From JAGSPQ01 sp038206395 (GTDB taxonomy: Bacteria > Myxococcota > Myxococcia > Myxococcales > Myxococcaceae), in NCBI GenBank assembly GCA_038206395.1, contig JBBRAX010000005.1:1-64000 (forward strand): a DNA stretch of 64,000 bases, given 5' to 3'. Positions 9,191 through 17,821 of the stretch are shown piece by piece. Both the position numbers and the translations under genes were made by a program. Each line of letters begins with the position of its first letter. Positions within the stretch are counted from its first letter, which is position 1. Under the pieces are notes generated by a model, which searched no databases, had not been told where the DNA came from, and worked only from the letters and a program-made list of their open reading frames with translations.

Positions 9191-9796
9191 TTAATGTTTT
9201 CGGGGCCTTGCTGCTTCGGCGAGGCAGGCGACGACGGCTTTGCCCACCATAGGCAGGCCCCGCTGGAAGGTGCGATCGGCTGAAGGGATGATGTCGACGT
9301 GCGCAACCCCGCCTTTCGACTGGGCCGCCTCGTGCTCTCCCACCACCACCCACACGGGCTCGCTCCAGTCATTCGGGCCGCTGGTGGATGGGCTGATCAA
9401 ACAGACAGCGGGGACGAGGTCGGGCTTGAGGGCGAGCAGCTTGAGCGCGATCGCATCGGCGCCGTTGATGCTGGCGACGAGCACCGGGCCGCCGCGGGCG
9501 TTGTCGGTGGCGACCTCGAGCGCCGCGAGCGCGTCTTCGAGGAGGTCAGCGCCTCGCGTGCCCTGGCTGGCGCCGACGCCCCGGTAGTTGAAGCGCAGCG
9601 TGGGGAAGCCCGCGTGGGAAGCGGCAAAGGCCAGCTCGGCGCCGACGATGTGGTCCATGCCGCCGCCTTCGTGGGGAGGCGGAGAGAGGACGAGCAACAG
9701 TGGCGAGAGCCGGCCGCGGTGCGAGACGCCTTCCATCACGTGCTTCCCGACCGGAATCAGCGTCGGACGTTCGAGGAACTGGCCGGGGCTGACCAT
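9191..9796 (-). CDS. Alpha/beta-hydrolase-like protein, probably catalytically degenerate
   Basis: A 201-residue protein resembling the short COG2945-type alpha/beta hydrolases: an early SPPPHEGGGMD segment (oxyanion side), FNYRGVGASQG, a nucleophile-elbow region and a C-terminal IPSAD segment. The usual GxSxG elbow reads VASIN, without either glycine, and the usual terminal catalytic His (typically ADH) is replaced by Arg (SADR). It may therefore be inactive or use different residues. Its ATG overlaps the stop of the upstream methyltransferase by 1 nt (TAATG), so it is translationally coupled. No signal peptide, so cytoplasmic. Substrate unknown. Confidence 0.75.
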   Translation of the reverse strand: MVSPGQFLERPTLIPVGKHVMEGVSHRGRLSPLLLVLSPPPHEGGGMDHIVGAELAFAASHAGFPTLRFNYRGVGASQGTRGADLLEDALAALEVATDNARGGPVLVASINGADAIALKLLALKPDLVPAVCLISPSTSGPNDWSEPVWVVVGEHEAAQSKGGVAHVDIIPSADRTFQRGLPMVGKAVVACLAEAARPRKH

Positions 9797-11001
9797 TACG
9801 AAGCGATTTTTCGGAACACCAGGAACTTCAGGTAGCGCCCTTCAGGGAACTGCAAGCGCACCGGGTGGTCGGGCGGCTGGTAGCGCTCTTCGACGAGGGC
9901 GAGCTCGGTGTCGGCGTTGAAGGCCGCCTCTTTGATCGCCTGCAGGAAGGCTTCCGGGGTAACGCGCGCCGAGCAGCTGGACGTGATCAGCAGGCCATCG
10001 TCGCGCAGCAACTTCAGCGCCTGGCGGTTCAGCGACGTGTAGCCATCGAGCGCGGCCTGCACGTCCTTCTGGCTCTTCGCGAAGGCGGGCGGGTCGAGGA
10101 TGATCAAATCGAAGGTGCGCCCTTCCTGCTTGAACGAGTCGAGCAGCGCGAACACGTCGGCGGCGAGGAAGTCGTACTTCGCGGGGTCTAAGTTGTTGAG
10201 GCTGAAGTTGCTGCTGGCGAGCGCGATCGCGTCTTCGTCCTGGTCGACCGAGAAGACGGACTTCGCCCCGCCCAGCGCGGCGTTCACCGAGAAGCCGCCC
10301 GAGAAGCAGAAGCAGTTGAGGACATCGCGGTTCTTGCCGAGCCGCTGCAACAACGCGCGGTTCTCGCGCTGGTCGAGGAAGAAGCCCGTCTTCTGCCCGC
10401 GGTAGACGTCGACGCTGAACTTCACGCCGCGCTCGAGGATGGTGACCGTCTCGGGGGCTTCCGCGCCCCACAACACCTTGCCGGTGCCGCGAGCGTCGTC
10501 GGCGTCATCGTCGCGCACCACCTCGTCGCGGCCGACGATGCCCTTGAGGCCGGGAATCGCCTGGCGCAGGGCTTCGACCAGCAGCGGCCGGTAAGGCGTG
10601 AGCCCCGCCGAGTACAGCTTCATCACTGCGAAGCCTGCGTAGTAGTCGACCACGACGCCCGGCAGCCCATCGCCTTCGCCGTGAATGACGCGAAAGGAAT
10701 CGGTGTCGCGCAGATCGATGAGCGTGTGGCGCGCGTCCCAGCAGTCCTTCACGCGCCGGGCGAAGAACGCGGCGTCGATGGTTTCCGACGGGTTGCGGGT
10801 GAGCACGCGAACGGCAATGGCGGACAGCGGGTCGAAGTAGCCGCGGGCCTGGAAGCGGCCGCCTTCGGTGAGGTCGACGACGCTGCCAGGCGGAATCCGC
10901 GGCACGTTCTCGAGCCCGCGCTTGAACACCCACGGGTGGCCGGCTTTGAGGTGACGGCCGAGGCCGGGCTTGAGCTCCAGACGAATCAGGGCGCTGCTCA
11001 T
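9796..11001 (-). CDS. rlmI: Class I rRNA methyltransferase, RlmI-like (23S rRNA m5C)
   Basis: A 401-residue protein, close to the 396 aa of E. coli RlmI. The N-terminal 75 residues (LKPGLGRHLKAGHPWVFKRG) form a PUA-like RNA-binding domain. A bridging domain with YRGQKTGFFLDQRENR follows; this segment is the hallmark of the family. The Rossmann methyltransferase domain has the SAM motif LNCFCFSGGFSVNA and the DPPAFAKS catalytic loop, plus the TSSCSARV segment whose Cys is typical of m5C enzymes. The ATG at 11001 overlaps the HAD gene stop as ATGA. Family assignment is firm; the exact target cytosine is inferred from E. coli. Confidence 0.88.
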   Translation of the reverse strand: MSSALIRLELKPGLGRHLKAGHPWVFKRGLENVPRIPPGSVVDLTEGGRFQARGYFDPLSAIAVRVLTRNPSETIDAAFFARRVKDCWDARHTLIDLRDTDSFRVIHGEGDGLPGVVVDYYAGFAVMKLYSAGLTPYRPLLVEALRQAIPGLKGIVGRDEVVRDDDADDARGTGKVLWGAEAPETVTILERGVKFSVDVYRGQKTGFFLDQRENRALLQRLGKNRDVLNCFCFSGGFSVNAALGGAKSVFSVDQDEDAIALASSNFSLNNLDPAKYDFLAADVFALLDSFKQEGRTFDLIILDPPAFAKSQKDVQAALDGYTSLNRQALKLLRDDGLLITSSCSARVTPEAFLQAIKEAAFNADTELALVEERYQPPDHPVRLQFPEGRYLKFLVFRKIAS

Positions 11002-11804
11002 GACGGGCCTCCGCGTTTCTGGGCACGGGCGATCGCGTCGACGAGCTCGCAGAAGCCGCGGCCCTCGCGCGCCCGGGTGACGAACTTCGGTGGGGCGTCC
11101 AGCCGATCGAGCACGTCCATCACGTTGGCGACTCCGACCGATAGAGAAAAGGCCTCGAACATCGGGGCATCGTTGAACGAGTCACCGACGTACACGTAGC
11201 GCGGGTCGGCTCCTTCAAGGGCTTCGTTCCACTGCTGGCGAAGAAAGTCCTTCACCGCCGAACGCTTGTCGAAGTCGCCAATCCAGCAGTTGACGTGCAC
11301 CGACGACCTGACCGCGGTGACACCGTGCTCGTGAAGAATCGCCTCGAGCGCATCGACGCCTTTGACGCCGACGTGCGCGTCTTCCGAATGGTCGATGGCG
11401 AGATCCACCTCGCGGCCCAGCGAGTCCGTCGACAGCCGCGACCCCTTCACCTTCTTCATCGCCAGCGCGACCACCCTGCCCAGCCGCACGCGGTTCCTGG
11501 CGCGAACCGAGGCGGCTTGAGCGAAGTGCTTCTTCATCCGATCGCCTTCGCGGACCCAGGCCATCGCCCCATTTTCGACGATGACGCCGGCGACGGGCAG
11601 CTGGCGGCTCCAGCACTCGCCCCAGCTGGAAGAGCGCCCGCTGACGAGCACGACCTGCACGCGGTGGGCGACCAGCCATTCGATCGCGCGCAGCACGGTG
11701 CTGGTGAGGCGGCCGTCGGTGGTCACGGTGCCGTCGACGTCGGCGAACACGGCGCGCACCCGCTTCAAGTTGGCCTGCGCGAGCGGCAAGGGCCGGGCCG
11801 CCAC
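10998..11804 (-). CDS. HAD-IIB family hydrolase (Cof/MPGP-type phosphatase)
   Basis: A 268-residue protein. HAD motif I is DVDGT (Asp22 nucleophile, Asp24), motif II is LVSGRS and motif IV is GDSFNDAPMF, so the catalytic set is complete. A cap domain between motifs II and III, including a DLAIDHSED segment, places it with the HAD-IIB sugar-phosphate phosphatases (mannosyl-3-phosphoglycerate or sucrose phosphatase relatives). Start GTG 11804 overlaps the upstream TAG by 1 nt; the longer open frame upstream is arginine-rich antisense-like sequence and is not coding. Cytoplasmic. Substrate cannot be read from the sequence. Confidence 0.83.
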   Translation of the reverse strand: MAARPLPLAQANLKRVRAVFADVDGTVTTDGRLTSTVLRAIEWLVAHRVQVVLVSGRSSSWGECWSRQLPVAGVIVENGAMAWVREGDRMKKHFAQAASVRARNRVRLGRVVALAMKKVKGSRLSTDSLGREVDLAIDHSEDAHVGVKGVDALEAILHEHGVTAVRSSVHVNCWIGDFDKRSAVKDFLRQQWNEALEGADPRYVYVGDSFNDAPMFEAFSLSVGVANVMDVLDRLDAPPKFVTRAREGRGFCELVDAIARAQKRGGPS

Positions 11805-12883
11805 TACAGCTCCAGGCCGGACAACAGGCCCAGGAACTGTTCGCACGCGGCGGGCACGTCGTCCTTGGTGAACTGGCCTTCGCCCATCGTGCGCAGCCAG
11901 GCGTCGAACTCGGGGCTGCGGCCGTAGATCGATCGCGCGTAGACGAGAATCTTCTTCAGGTGCATCACCGATTCTGGGGCGCGCCCTTCGTTGATCAGCG
12001 TCATCACCCGCTCGACCGCGACACCGCACGACGCGACGACTTCCTGATCGTGCTGCATCAACAGGTCGCGCTGGTTGATGTTCCTGAAGGCGACCACGAA
12101 CTCGACGAACGGGTTCAGGGTCAGCGCGAGCTCCTTCTTCTTCAGGTCGCGGCGCACGATCCCTTCGATCGTCTGGCGGAACTCGAGAATCTGCCGCTTG
12201 TCCTTCGCGCGAAGAAACGCCCACGCCTTGGCGGTGCCGAACTCTTTGAGCTCACGCACCAGCTGTTGCGCGTTCCACTCGATGTCTTCGTTCTCGGCGG
12301 CGGCGATGCACTTGAGGCGGGCCTTGAGGGTGCGGCGCAGCTCGGTGGTGGCGGTGCGAATCGCGAGCGCGTGGGCGAGCTCTTCGGCGTAGCCGGGGTC
12401 GACCTCGGGGCGGCGGCAGTCTCCGAGCACGGAAGCGGTCTCGAACACCATGCTGCCGATGCGGTTGCGCGTGCTGTAGCGAAAGGTCTGGAGCTCGGTG
12501 ACGAGGTTCCAGCGATCGCCGACGACCGACGGGTCGCGCACGCGCATGCCGAAGTGGCTGACCTCGGTCTTCAGCTCAGTCGCTGTGGCCTGGACGATGT
12601 GGTGGATGCGCGCGTAGGTGAGGTCTGCGGGGATCTGCGCCACCGGAAACTGTTCGGCCATCTCGGTGAGCAGCGCGTTGACTGCGGCGATGGTGGCTCC
12701 GAGAAGAGGCGCCATCTCTTCCCACAGCGACAGGTCGGCCGAGGCGTCGGTGGGCGCGTCGTCGTAGCGAACCAGCTCGAGCTCACCCAGCGCTTCGATG
12801 GCCGTCGACGCCGCTTCGTAGACTCCGCGCAGGGGAGTGAACAGCTCGGCAGGCGAGGCGTCCAACAGTCCGGTCAACCGCAT
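11804..12883 (-). CDS. Conserved-looking helical protein of unknown function (359 aa)
   Basis: A 359-residue protein with no signal peptide or membrane segment and an almost wholly alpha-helical pattern, with a central basic stretch (KARLKCIAAAENEDIEWN) and a C-terminal part rich in Phe and Leu. I recognise no domain or catalytic motif. The ATG at 12883 is chosen because residues before it in the frame are Ser/Pro-rich and cover the divergent corA promoter. It heads the four-gene minus run to 9191 (unknown protein, HAD phosphatase, methyltransferase, degenerate hydrolase), each joined by 1-4 bp overlaps. Confidence 0.7.
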   Translation of the reverse strand: MRLTGLLDASPAELFTPLRGVYEAASTAIEALGELELVRYDDAPTDASADLSLWEEMAPLLGATIAAVNALLTEMAEQFPVAQIPADLTYARIHHIVQATATELKTEVSHFGMRVRDPSVVGDRWNLVTELQTFRYSTRNRIGSMVFETASVLGDCRRPEVDPGYAEELAHALAIRTATTELRRTLKARLKCIAAAENEDIEWNAQQLVRELKEFGTAKAWAFLRAKDKRQILEFRQTIEGIVRRDLKKKELALTLNPFVEFVVAFRNINQRDLLMQHDQEVVASCGVAVERVMTLINEGRAPESVMHLKKILVYARSIYGRSPEFDAWLRTMGEGQFTKDDVPAACEQFLGLLSGLEL

Positions 12884-12937
12884 GGGCAACGACGACGCCA
12901 AGGCGCGGCGAGTCTTAGCAGGGACCTTTCGCTTCCG

Positions 12938-12965
12938 TTGCGTCGAAAGCTGCCACCCGTACAAT
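12938..12965 (+). promoter_or_regulatory. Possible sigma70-type promoter of corA
   Basis: TTGCGT (12938-12943) and TACAAT (12960-12965) are 16 bp apart. The corA ATG at 12975 lies 9 nt after the -10 element with no Shine-Dalgarno sequence, which would give a near-leaderless mRNA. It sits in the 91-bp divergent spacer between corA and the unknown gene at 12883. Sequence match only. Confidence 0.45.
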
Positions 12966-12974
12966 CGTTCGCAC

Positions 12975-13922
12975 ATGATGCGAGTCAGAGTGTTCGACCC
13001 TGCCACGGGCAAGGGGCAGACAGGGGGCGAAGAGCTGCTGGATGCGGTGGGCATCAAGTGGATCGATGTGCATGAGCCGACGCCGACGCTGCTCGACAGC
13101 CTGGGCGCCCGCTACAACCTGCACCGGCTGGCGATCGAAGACTGCCTGCACCTCGACCAACGCCCGAAGCTCGAGCAGTACCCGGGCCACCTGTTCATCG
13201 TGCTGCAGGGCTTCTCATGCCTGGGCGACGTGGCAGAGCTGAAGCTGCACGAGATTCACTACTTCCTCGGCGCCGACTGGGTGATCACCGTCCACTCGGA
13301 AGGACACGAGGCGATCGAGAAGGCGCACCAGCGGCTCGATGCGGATCTGCCGGGCACACTCGGCCGCGGCCCGGACTTCCTCGTCTACCTGGTGGCCGAC
13401 GCGCTGGTGGACCACAACTTCCCGCTGCTCGATCGCTTCAACGACGAGCTCGACGCTCTCGAGACGGAGATCTTCGAGAACCCGACCCGAGAGCTGCTGC
13501 AGCGGTCTTTCACGTTGAAGCGGAACCTGGTGCTGGTGCGCCGCGTGCTCTCGCCGCAGCGCGACGTGGTCGGCCTGCTCTCGCGCACTGGAATTCCCCA
13601 CGTTCAAGAACGCACGTCGCTGTACTTCCGCGACGTCTACGACCACCTCGTGCGGCTGTACGAGCAGATCGATGCCGCGCGCGATCTGATCGGCAACGCG
13701 ATGGACGTCTACCTGTCGGTGGTGGCGAACAAGACGAATGACATCTCGAAACAGCTGACGCTCTTTGCCAGCATCTTCATGCCGCTGGGCTTCATGGTCG
13801 GCTTCTTCGGGCAGAACTTCGAAGCGCTGGGCCGGCAACACTTCCTCTACCTGTCGTTGGGGATCTGCGTGCTGCTGCCGGCGGGAATGCTGGGCTACTT
13901 CTGGAAGCGGGGGTGGCTGTGA
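12975..13922 (+). CDS. corA: CorA-family divalent metal transporter with a GQN variant of the GMN motif
   Basis: A 315-residue protein of typical CorA length. The cytoplasmic funnel domain (WIDVHEPTPTLLDSLG and the following alpha/beta region) is followed by the long stalk helix and two C-terminal membrane helices, LFASIFMPLGFMVGFFG and YLSLGICVLLPAGMLGYFW. The signature loop usually reads (Y/F)GMN; here it reads FGQNFE, so Met is replaced by Gln. That loop binds hydrated Mg2+ at the pore mouth, so selectivity may differ. Two ATGs stand at 12975 and 12978. The stop overlaps the next gene as GTGA. Inner membrane. The ion is inferred from the family. Confidence 0.85.
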   Translation: MMRVRVFDPATGKGQTGGEELLDAVGIKWIDVHEPTPTLLDSLGARYNLHRLAIEDCLHLDQRPKLEQYPGHLFIVLQGFSCLGDVAELKLHEIHYFLGADWVITVHSEGHEAIEKAHQRLDADLPGTLGRGPDFLVYLVADALVDHNFPLLDRFNDELDALETEIFENPTRELLQRSFTLKRNLVLVRRVLSPQRDVVGLLSRTGIPHVQERTSLYFRDVYDHLVRLYEQIDAARDLIGNAMDVYLSVVANKTNDISKQLTLFASIFMPLGFMVGFFGQNFEALGRQHFLYLSLGICVLLPAGMLGYFWKRGWL

Positions 13923-14698
13923 GCTTTCTGCCGATTGACGGGCGCGCCTACCACTACCGCGACGTGGGCCAGGGGCGGCCGGTGCTGCTGCTTCACGGCT
14001 TTCCGCTCACCGGAGCCAGCTTCTGGCCCCAGCTCGACGCCGTGCCCAAAGGCGTGCGGTTGATCGTCCCCGACCACCGCGGCTTCGGGCAGAGCGCGCG
14101 GGGTGAAGGGCCGCTGTCGATCGATGGCTTCGCGGCCGATGCGCTGGCGCTGCTGGAGGCGCTGAAGATTTCGCAGGCGACCGTCGGGGGCGTGTCGATG
14201 GGTGGCTACATCGCGATGGCGCTGCTGCGGGCCGACCCGTCACGCGTTGATCGCCTGGTGCTGATCGACACCCAGTGCAACGCCGATGATGAAGCAGGCA
14301 AAGCGAAGCGCGAGGCGACGGCGGTGGAGGTCGAAACGACAGGCCTCGATTCGCTGGTCGAAACCATGCTGCCGAAGCTGCTCGCCAGCAAAGCGCCCGA
14401 CGAGGTGCGGCGACGGGTGGAGGAGCTGATGCGGTCAGTGGATCCGAAGACTGTCGCGGCGGCGTCGCGCGCGATGGCGGGAAGGCCGGACAGCCGCGAG
14501 CTCCTCTCGCGCTTCGCGGGGCCGTCGCTGGTGGTGGTGGGCACGGAAGACGCCATCACTCCGGTGGCGAAGGCGCGTGAGCTCGCGGCGCTGATGGCAG
14601 GATCGCGGCGGGTCGAGCTGGAAGGGGCCGGGCACCTGTCGAACCTCGAGAAGCCCGAGGCGTTCAACGCGGCGCTGGCAGAGTTTCTGGCGTTCTAG
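13919..14698 (+). CDS. Alpha/beta-fold hydrolase
   Basis: A 259-residue protein with a complete alpha/beta hydrolase set: oxyanion region LLLHGFPLTG, nucleophile elbow GVSMGG (Ser), acid in GTEDAITP (Asp) and the terminal base in GAGHLSN (His). Its size and cap resemble the 3-oxoadipate enol-lactonase/esterase group, but the substrate cannot be assigned. The GTG at 13919 overlaps the corA stop as GTGA; another in-frame GTG lies at 13913. Cytoplasmic. Co-transcribed with corA by position, with no obvious functional link. Confidence 0.85.
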   Translation: MSFLPIDGRAYHYRDVGQGRPVLLLHGFPLTGASFWPQLDAVPKGVRLIVPDHRGFGQSARGEGPLSIDGFAADALALLEALKISQATVGGVSMGGYIAMALLRADPSRVDRLVLIDTQCNADDEAGKAKREATAVEVETTGLDSLVETMLPKLLASKAPDEVRRRVEELMRSVDPKTVAAASRAMAGRPDSRELLSRFAGPSLVVVGTEDAITPVAKARELAALMAGSRRVELEGAGHLSNLEKPEAFNAALAEFLAF

Positions 14699-14756
14699 AC
14701 TGGCTCTCTGGCTCTTCGCCGGCCGGCCCTTGCGGTTCGGCTGATCGGCTCCAGAG

Positions 14757-15137
14757 CTAAGGCGTGCAGGTGACCTGGTCGCCAGTGACGGTGCAGGTGC
14801 GGCACGTGTTCGTCTTCTTCAGCACGCCTTCAGGGAAGCGACACTCGAGCGTGCCCTTGCCGTCGGCAGTGCAAAGGCCTTTGCCCTGGGCGCTCGAAGC
14901 GCAGGCATCGCCTTCGACGTTTCCGCTCATGTCGCAGCTGACGACGTCGCCGGCCTGCTTGCAGCCGTTGGCGCCTTTGCAGGGCAGCTTCACCCAGAGA
15001 CTGCCGCGGCACTCGAGCGCAGCGGTCGAGTCGGCGCAGAGAAAGCCGTTCGTGTTGCACTTGCCACCTTCGGCAGCGCCACCACAGGCAAGGAGCGAGA
15101 TCGACGAAGCCAGGGCGAGGAAAGCAAGACGGCGCAT
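14757..15137 (-). CDS. Small Cys-rich lipoprotein
   Basis: A 126-residue protein with a lipoprotein signal (lipobox LLAC, mature Cys about residue 18) and about ten further cysteines spaced through the chain (for example KCNTNGFLC, NTCRTCTVTGDQVTC), suggesting a disulfide-stabilised periplasmic or surface domain. No recognised family. Such small Cys-rich lipoproteins are common in myxobacterial genomes. It converges on the alpha/beta hydrolase gene across a 58-bp gap that contains only a weak CTCTGG/CCAGAG pairing. Confidence 0.7.
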   Translation of the reverse strand: MRRLAFLALASSISLLACGGAAEGGKCNTNGFLCADSTAALECRGSLWVKLPCKGANGCKQAGDVVSCDMSGNVEGDACASSAQGKGLCTADGKGTLECRFPEGVLKKTNTCRTCTVTGDQVTCTP

Positions 15138-15203
15138 CGTGTTTTTACCGTGGGGAAATCGGGCCAGAAGCGCGCGGACTATCGGCGCTGAAGCGGCGAC
15201 CTG

Positions 15204-16220
15204 TCAAAGCACTTCGCCGAAGAAGCGGCGGAAGTTCCCCCCGAGCAGCTTCTGCACGCGCTCGATCGAATGCCCGCGATCCAGCAGCACCTGGGTGAGC
15301 TTCGGCAGGTCGCGCACGTCTTTCATCTCCTGCGGCAGCGCCACCATGCCGTCGAAGTCGCTGCCGAGCCCCACCGCGTCTTCGCCCATCACGTCGATGG
15401 CGTGCTCGAAGTGCCGAGCGACGTCGGCGAACGTCCTTCCGCCCAGGTAGATGGGCGCAAAGATGATCCCGACCACCCCACCCTTGTCGGCGATGGTCTT
15501 CAGCGCGTCGTCGGGCAGGTTGCGCCAGGACTTCTTTGCTCCAACCACGCCGCCGTGGCTGCAGAAGGGGCGGCCGCGGGGGTGGGCGAGCAGGCCGGCC
15601 AGCGTCTGGGCAGACGCGTGGGCGACGTCGATGGCGAGCCCGACCTGCGCCATCGCGTCGAGCACCTCGCTGCCGAGCCTCGTCAGCGGGCGGTTGCCCA
15701 TCAACGGAAAGCTCGACCCACCGAGCTCGTTGTTCGACAGGTGGGTGAGGCCCATGAAACGGGCGCCGCGGGCATGGAGCTCGGCGACGCGTTCGACTTT
15801 TCCTTCGATCGCGTGGCCGCCCTCGATGCCGATCACCGCCGACAGCACGCCGTTTGCCAGGTTGGCCTCGAGCTGGGCGCGGGTGCCCGCGATGGACGCT
15901 CTGCCATTCGACCGACGGCAGAAGTCGGCCATGCGATCGATCTGAAAAGCGCAGCGGGCCCATTCGCCACGCTGGGCGTGTGCGGGCCAGCCCCGCTTCC
16001 GGGTGAAGGTCGCAAAGCCGTCGACGACGGGAAAGCCGCGGGTCACGACGGTGAAGCACTGAATCTTCACTCCCGCCTTTTGAAGGCGCGGGAAGTCGAC
16101 GTGGCCTTCTTCGGACTGCGTGGTGAGGTCGCGGTTCCACATCAACGAATCGGCGTGGCCGTCGGCGATGCAGGCAGTGCGATGCAGCGCAGGGATGTCG
16201 ATCACTTCGCGAGGATTCAT
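15204..16220 (-). CDS. Membrane dipeptidase (peptidase M19, renal dipeptidase family)
   Basis: A 338-residue protein carrying the M19 zinc-ligand pattern: DGHAD (His and Asp) near the N-terminus, IGIEGGHA (bridging Glu), the histidines of LTHLSNN and SHGGV, and GSDFDG. The family hydrolyses dipeptides, including those with D-residues at the C-terminus, using two zinc ions. No signal peptide is evident, so it is probably cytoplasmic. ATG 16220 is the first residue giving the family's N-terminal length; the open frame upstream is antisense of the dehydrogenase. It is divergent from that gene with only 18 bp between. Confidence 0.88.
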   Translation of the reverse strand: MNPREVIDIPALHRTACIADGHADSLMWNRDLTTQSEEGHVDFPRLQKAGVKIQCFTVVTRGFPVVDGFATFTRKRGWPAHAQRGEWARCAFQIDRMADFCRRSNGRASIAGTRAQLEANLANGVLSAVIGIEGGHAIEGKVERVAELHARGARFMGLTHLSNNELGGSSFPLMGNRPLTRLGSEVLDAMAQVGLAIDVAHASAQTLAGLLAHPRGRPFCSHGGVVGAKKSWRNLPDDALKTIADKGGVVGIIFAPIYLGGRTFADVARHFEHAIDVMGEDAVGLGSDFDGMVALPQEMKDVRDLPKLTQVLLDRGHSIERVQKLLGGNFRRFFGEVL

Positions 16221-16238
16221 ATAGGTTCCGCGCCCGCT

Positions 16239-17810
16239 ATGACGACTCTCAAGAGCTACCTCGCAGGGCAGTGGATGAACGGCACGGGCACCCCAGCATC
16301 GCTTCACAACCCGAGCACCGAAGAAGTGGTCGCGTCGTGTTCGACCGCAGGCCTCGACTTCAAAGCCGCGGTGACCTTCGCGCGCACCACGGGCGGCCAG
16401 GGATTGCGCGCCCTCACCTTTGCCCAGCGCGGCGCGATTCTTCGCACGCTGGCCAAGGTGGTCGGCGACGCCCGCGAAGAGCTGATCGCGATGGGCCTGA
16501 GCAACGCAGGCAACACGCGCTCGGACGCGAAGTTCGACATCGACGGAGCAGCCGCCACCCTCAACTACTACGCCGACCTCGGCACGAAGCTGGGCGAGGT
16601 GAAGGTGCTCGGCGACGGCGAAGGCGTGCCGATGGGACGTTCGGCCCGGCTCTACGGCCAGCACGTGCTCACCCCGCGCCACGGCGTCGCGGTGCACATC
16701 AACGCCTTCAACTTCCCCGCGTGGGGCATGGGCGAAAAGATGGCGGTCGCGATCCTCGCGGGCGTGCCGGTGATCTCGAAGCCGGCGACGTCGACCGCGC
16801 TGATGGCCCACCGCATCGCCGAGCTCTGGGTCGCAAGTGGCGCGCTCCCCGGGGGCGCCTTCAGCTTCGTCTGCGGCAGCGTCGGCGATTTGCTGTCGCA
16901 CCTGGGGCCCCAGGACGTGGTCGCCTTCACCGGCTCGTCTGACACGGCGCTGAGCATCCGCCGGCAGGAAAACCTCGCGCGCGACAGCGTGCACGTGAAC
17001 ATCGAAGCCGACAGCTTGAACTCGTCGATTCTTGGGCCGGACGCGGTGCCGGGCACCGAGACGCTGAACCTCTTCCTCACCGACGTGACGAAAGAGATCA
17101 CGCAGAAGACTGGCCAGAAGTGCACCGCGGTGCGGCGCATCTACGCCCCGGCCGATCGGCTCGACGAAGTGCGCGACCTGATCGTCGAACGCCTGAAGGA
17201 CGTGCGGGTCGGCAACCCGGCAGACGAGAAGACCACGATGGGTCCACTGGCGACGCTGGCTCAGCTGCGCGATGTGCGCGTGGGCATCGACAAGCTCGCC
17301 GCCGCGTACGAGACGGCGCTGGGCGGCAGCATGCCGGTCGAAGGCCAGGGCAAGGGCGCTTTCGTTTCTCCGACGCTGTTCGTTAACCGCAAGCCGAAGC
17401 CGGACACGACGGATCCGGTGAACGCGCACGAAGTGTTCGGACCCGTGGCGACGCTGATGCCGTACGGCTCGACGGCCGAGCTGCTCGCGCTGGTCGCGGC
17501 AGGCGGGGGTGGCCTCGTCTCGAGCGTCTACGCGGATGACAAGAACTGGCTGAACGAGGTCGTCGTCGGAATCGCGCCGTGGCACGGGCGCGTCACCATC
17601 AGCGGCGAGAAGGTCGCCGGCCAGACGGTGCCTCCCGGCACGGTGATGCCGCAGCTGCTGCACGGCGGCCCGGGGCGCGCCGGCGGTGGCGAAGAGCTCG
17701 GCGGGATGCGCGGACTCTCGCTCTACCTTCAGCGCACCGCCCTTCAGGGGCCCCGGCCGTTCGTCGAGGCGCTGGCGAACGTGAAGCCGGCCGCGGCGCC
17801 GCAGCCGTAG
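16239..17810 (+). CDS. boxD: Aldehyde dehydrogenase, 3,4-dehydroadipyl-CoA semialdehyde dehydrogenase (BoxD/PaaZ type)
   Basis: A 523-residue aldehyde dehydrogenase. The catalytic Cys295 lies in GQKCTAVRR and the general base Glu256 in NIEADSLNSS; NAFNFPAWG and FTGSSDTA are NADP-binding parts. The QKCTA wording, the shorter spacing and the GAGGPGRAGGGEELGG-like C-terminal segment (here HGGPGRAGGGEELGG) match the BoxD/PaaZ N-domain group rather than ordinary ALDHs. BoxD oxidises 3,4-dehydroadipyl-CoA semialdehyde in aerobic benzoyl-CoA breakdown. No other box or paa genes are nearby, so the pathway role is an inference from subfamily. Confidence 0.78.
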   Translation: MTTLKSYLAGQWMNGTGTPASLHNPSTEEVVASCSTAGLDFKAAVTFARTTGGQGLRALTFAQRGAILRTLAKVVGDAREELIAMGLSNAGNTRSDAKFDIDGAAATLNYYADLGTKLGEVKVLGDGEGVPMGRSARLYGQHVLTPRHGVAVHINAFNFPAWGMGEKMAVAILAGVPVISKPATSTALMAHRIAELWVASGALPGGAFSFVCGSVGDLLSHLGPQDVVAFTGSSDTALSIRRQENLARDSVHVNIEADSLNSSILGPDAVPGTETLNLFLTDVTKEITQKTGQKCTAVRRIYAPADRLDEVRDLIVERLKDVRVGNPADEKTTMGPLATLAQLRDVRVGIDKLAAAYETALGGSMPVEGQGKGAFVSPTLFVNRKPKPDTTDPVNAHEVFGPVATLMPYGSTAELLALVAAGGGGLVSSVYADDKNWLNEVVVGIAPWHGRVTISGEKVAGQTVPPGTVMPQLLHGGPGRAGGGEELGGMRGLSLYLQRTALQGPRPFVEALANVKPAAAPQP

Positions 17811-17821
17811 CGAGCGTGTCT

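Noticed and set aside
14699..14756. Terminator between the alpha/beta hydrolase and the Cys-rich lipoprotein
   Set aside because: Only a CTCTGG/CCAGAG pairing with a long unpaired interior and no T tract.
15270..16238. Plus-strand frame continuous with the aldehyde dehydrogenase, opposite the dipeptidase
   Set aside because: It is the antisense of a clear M19 dipeptidase; the dehydrogenase begins at ATG 16239 with family-typical residues.
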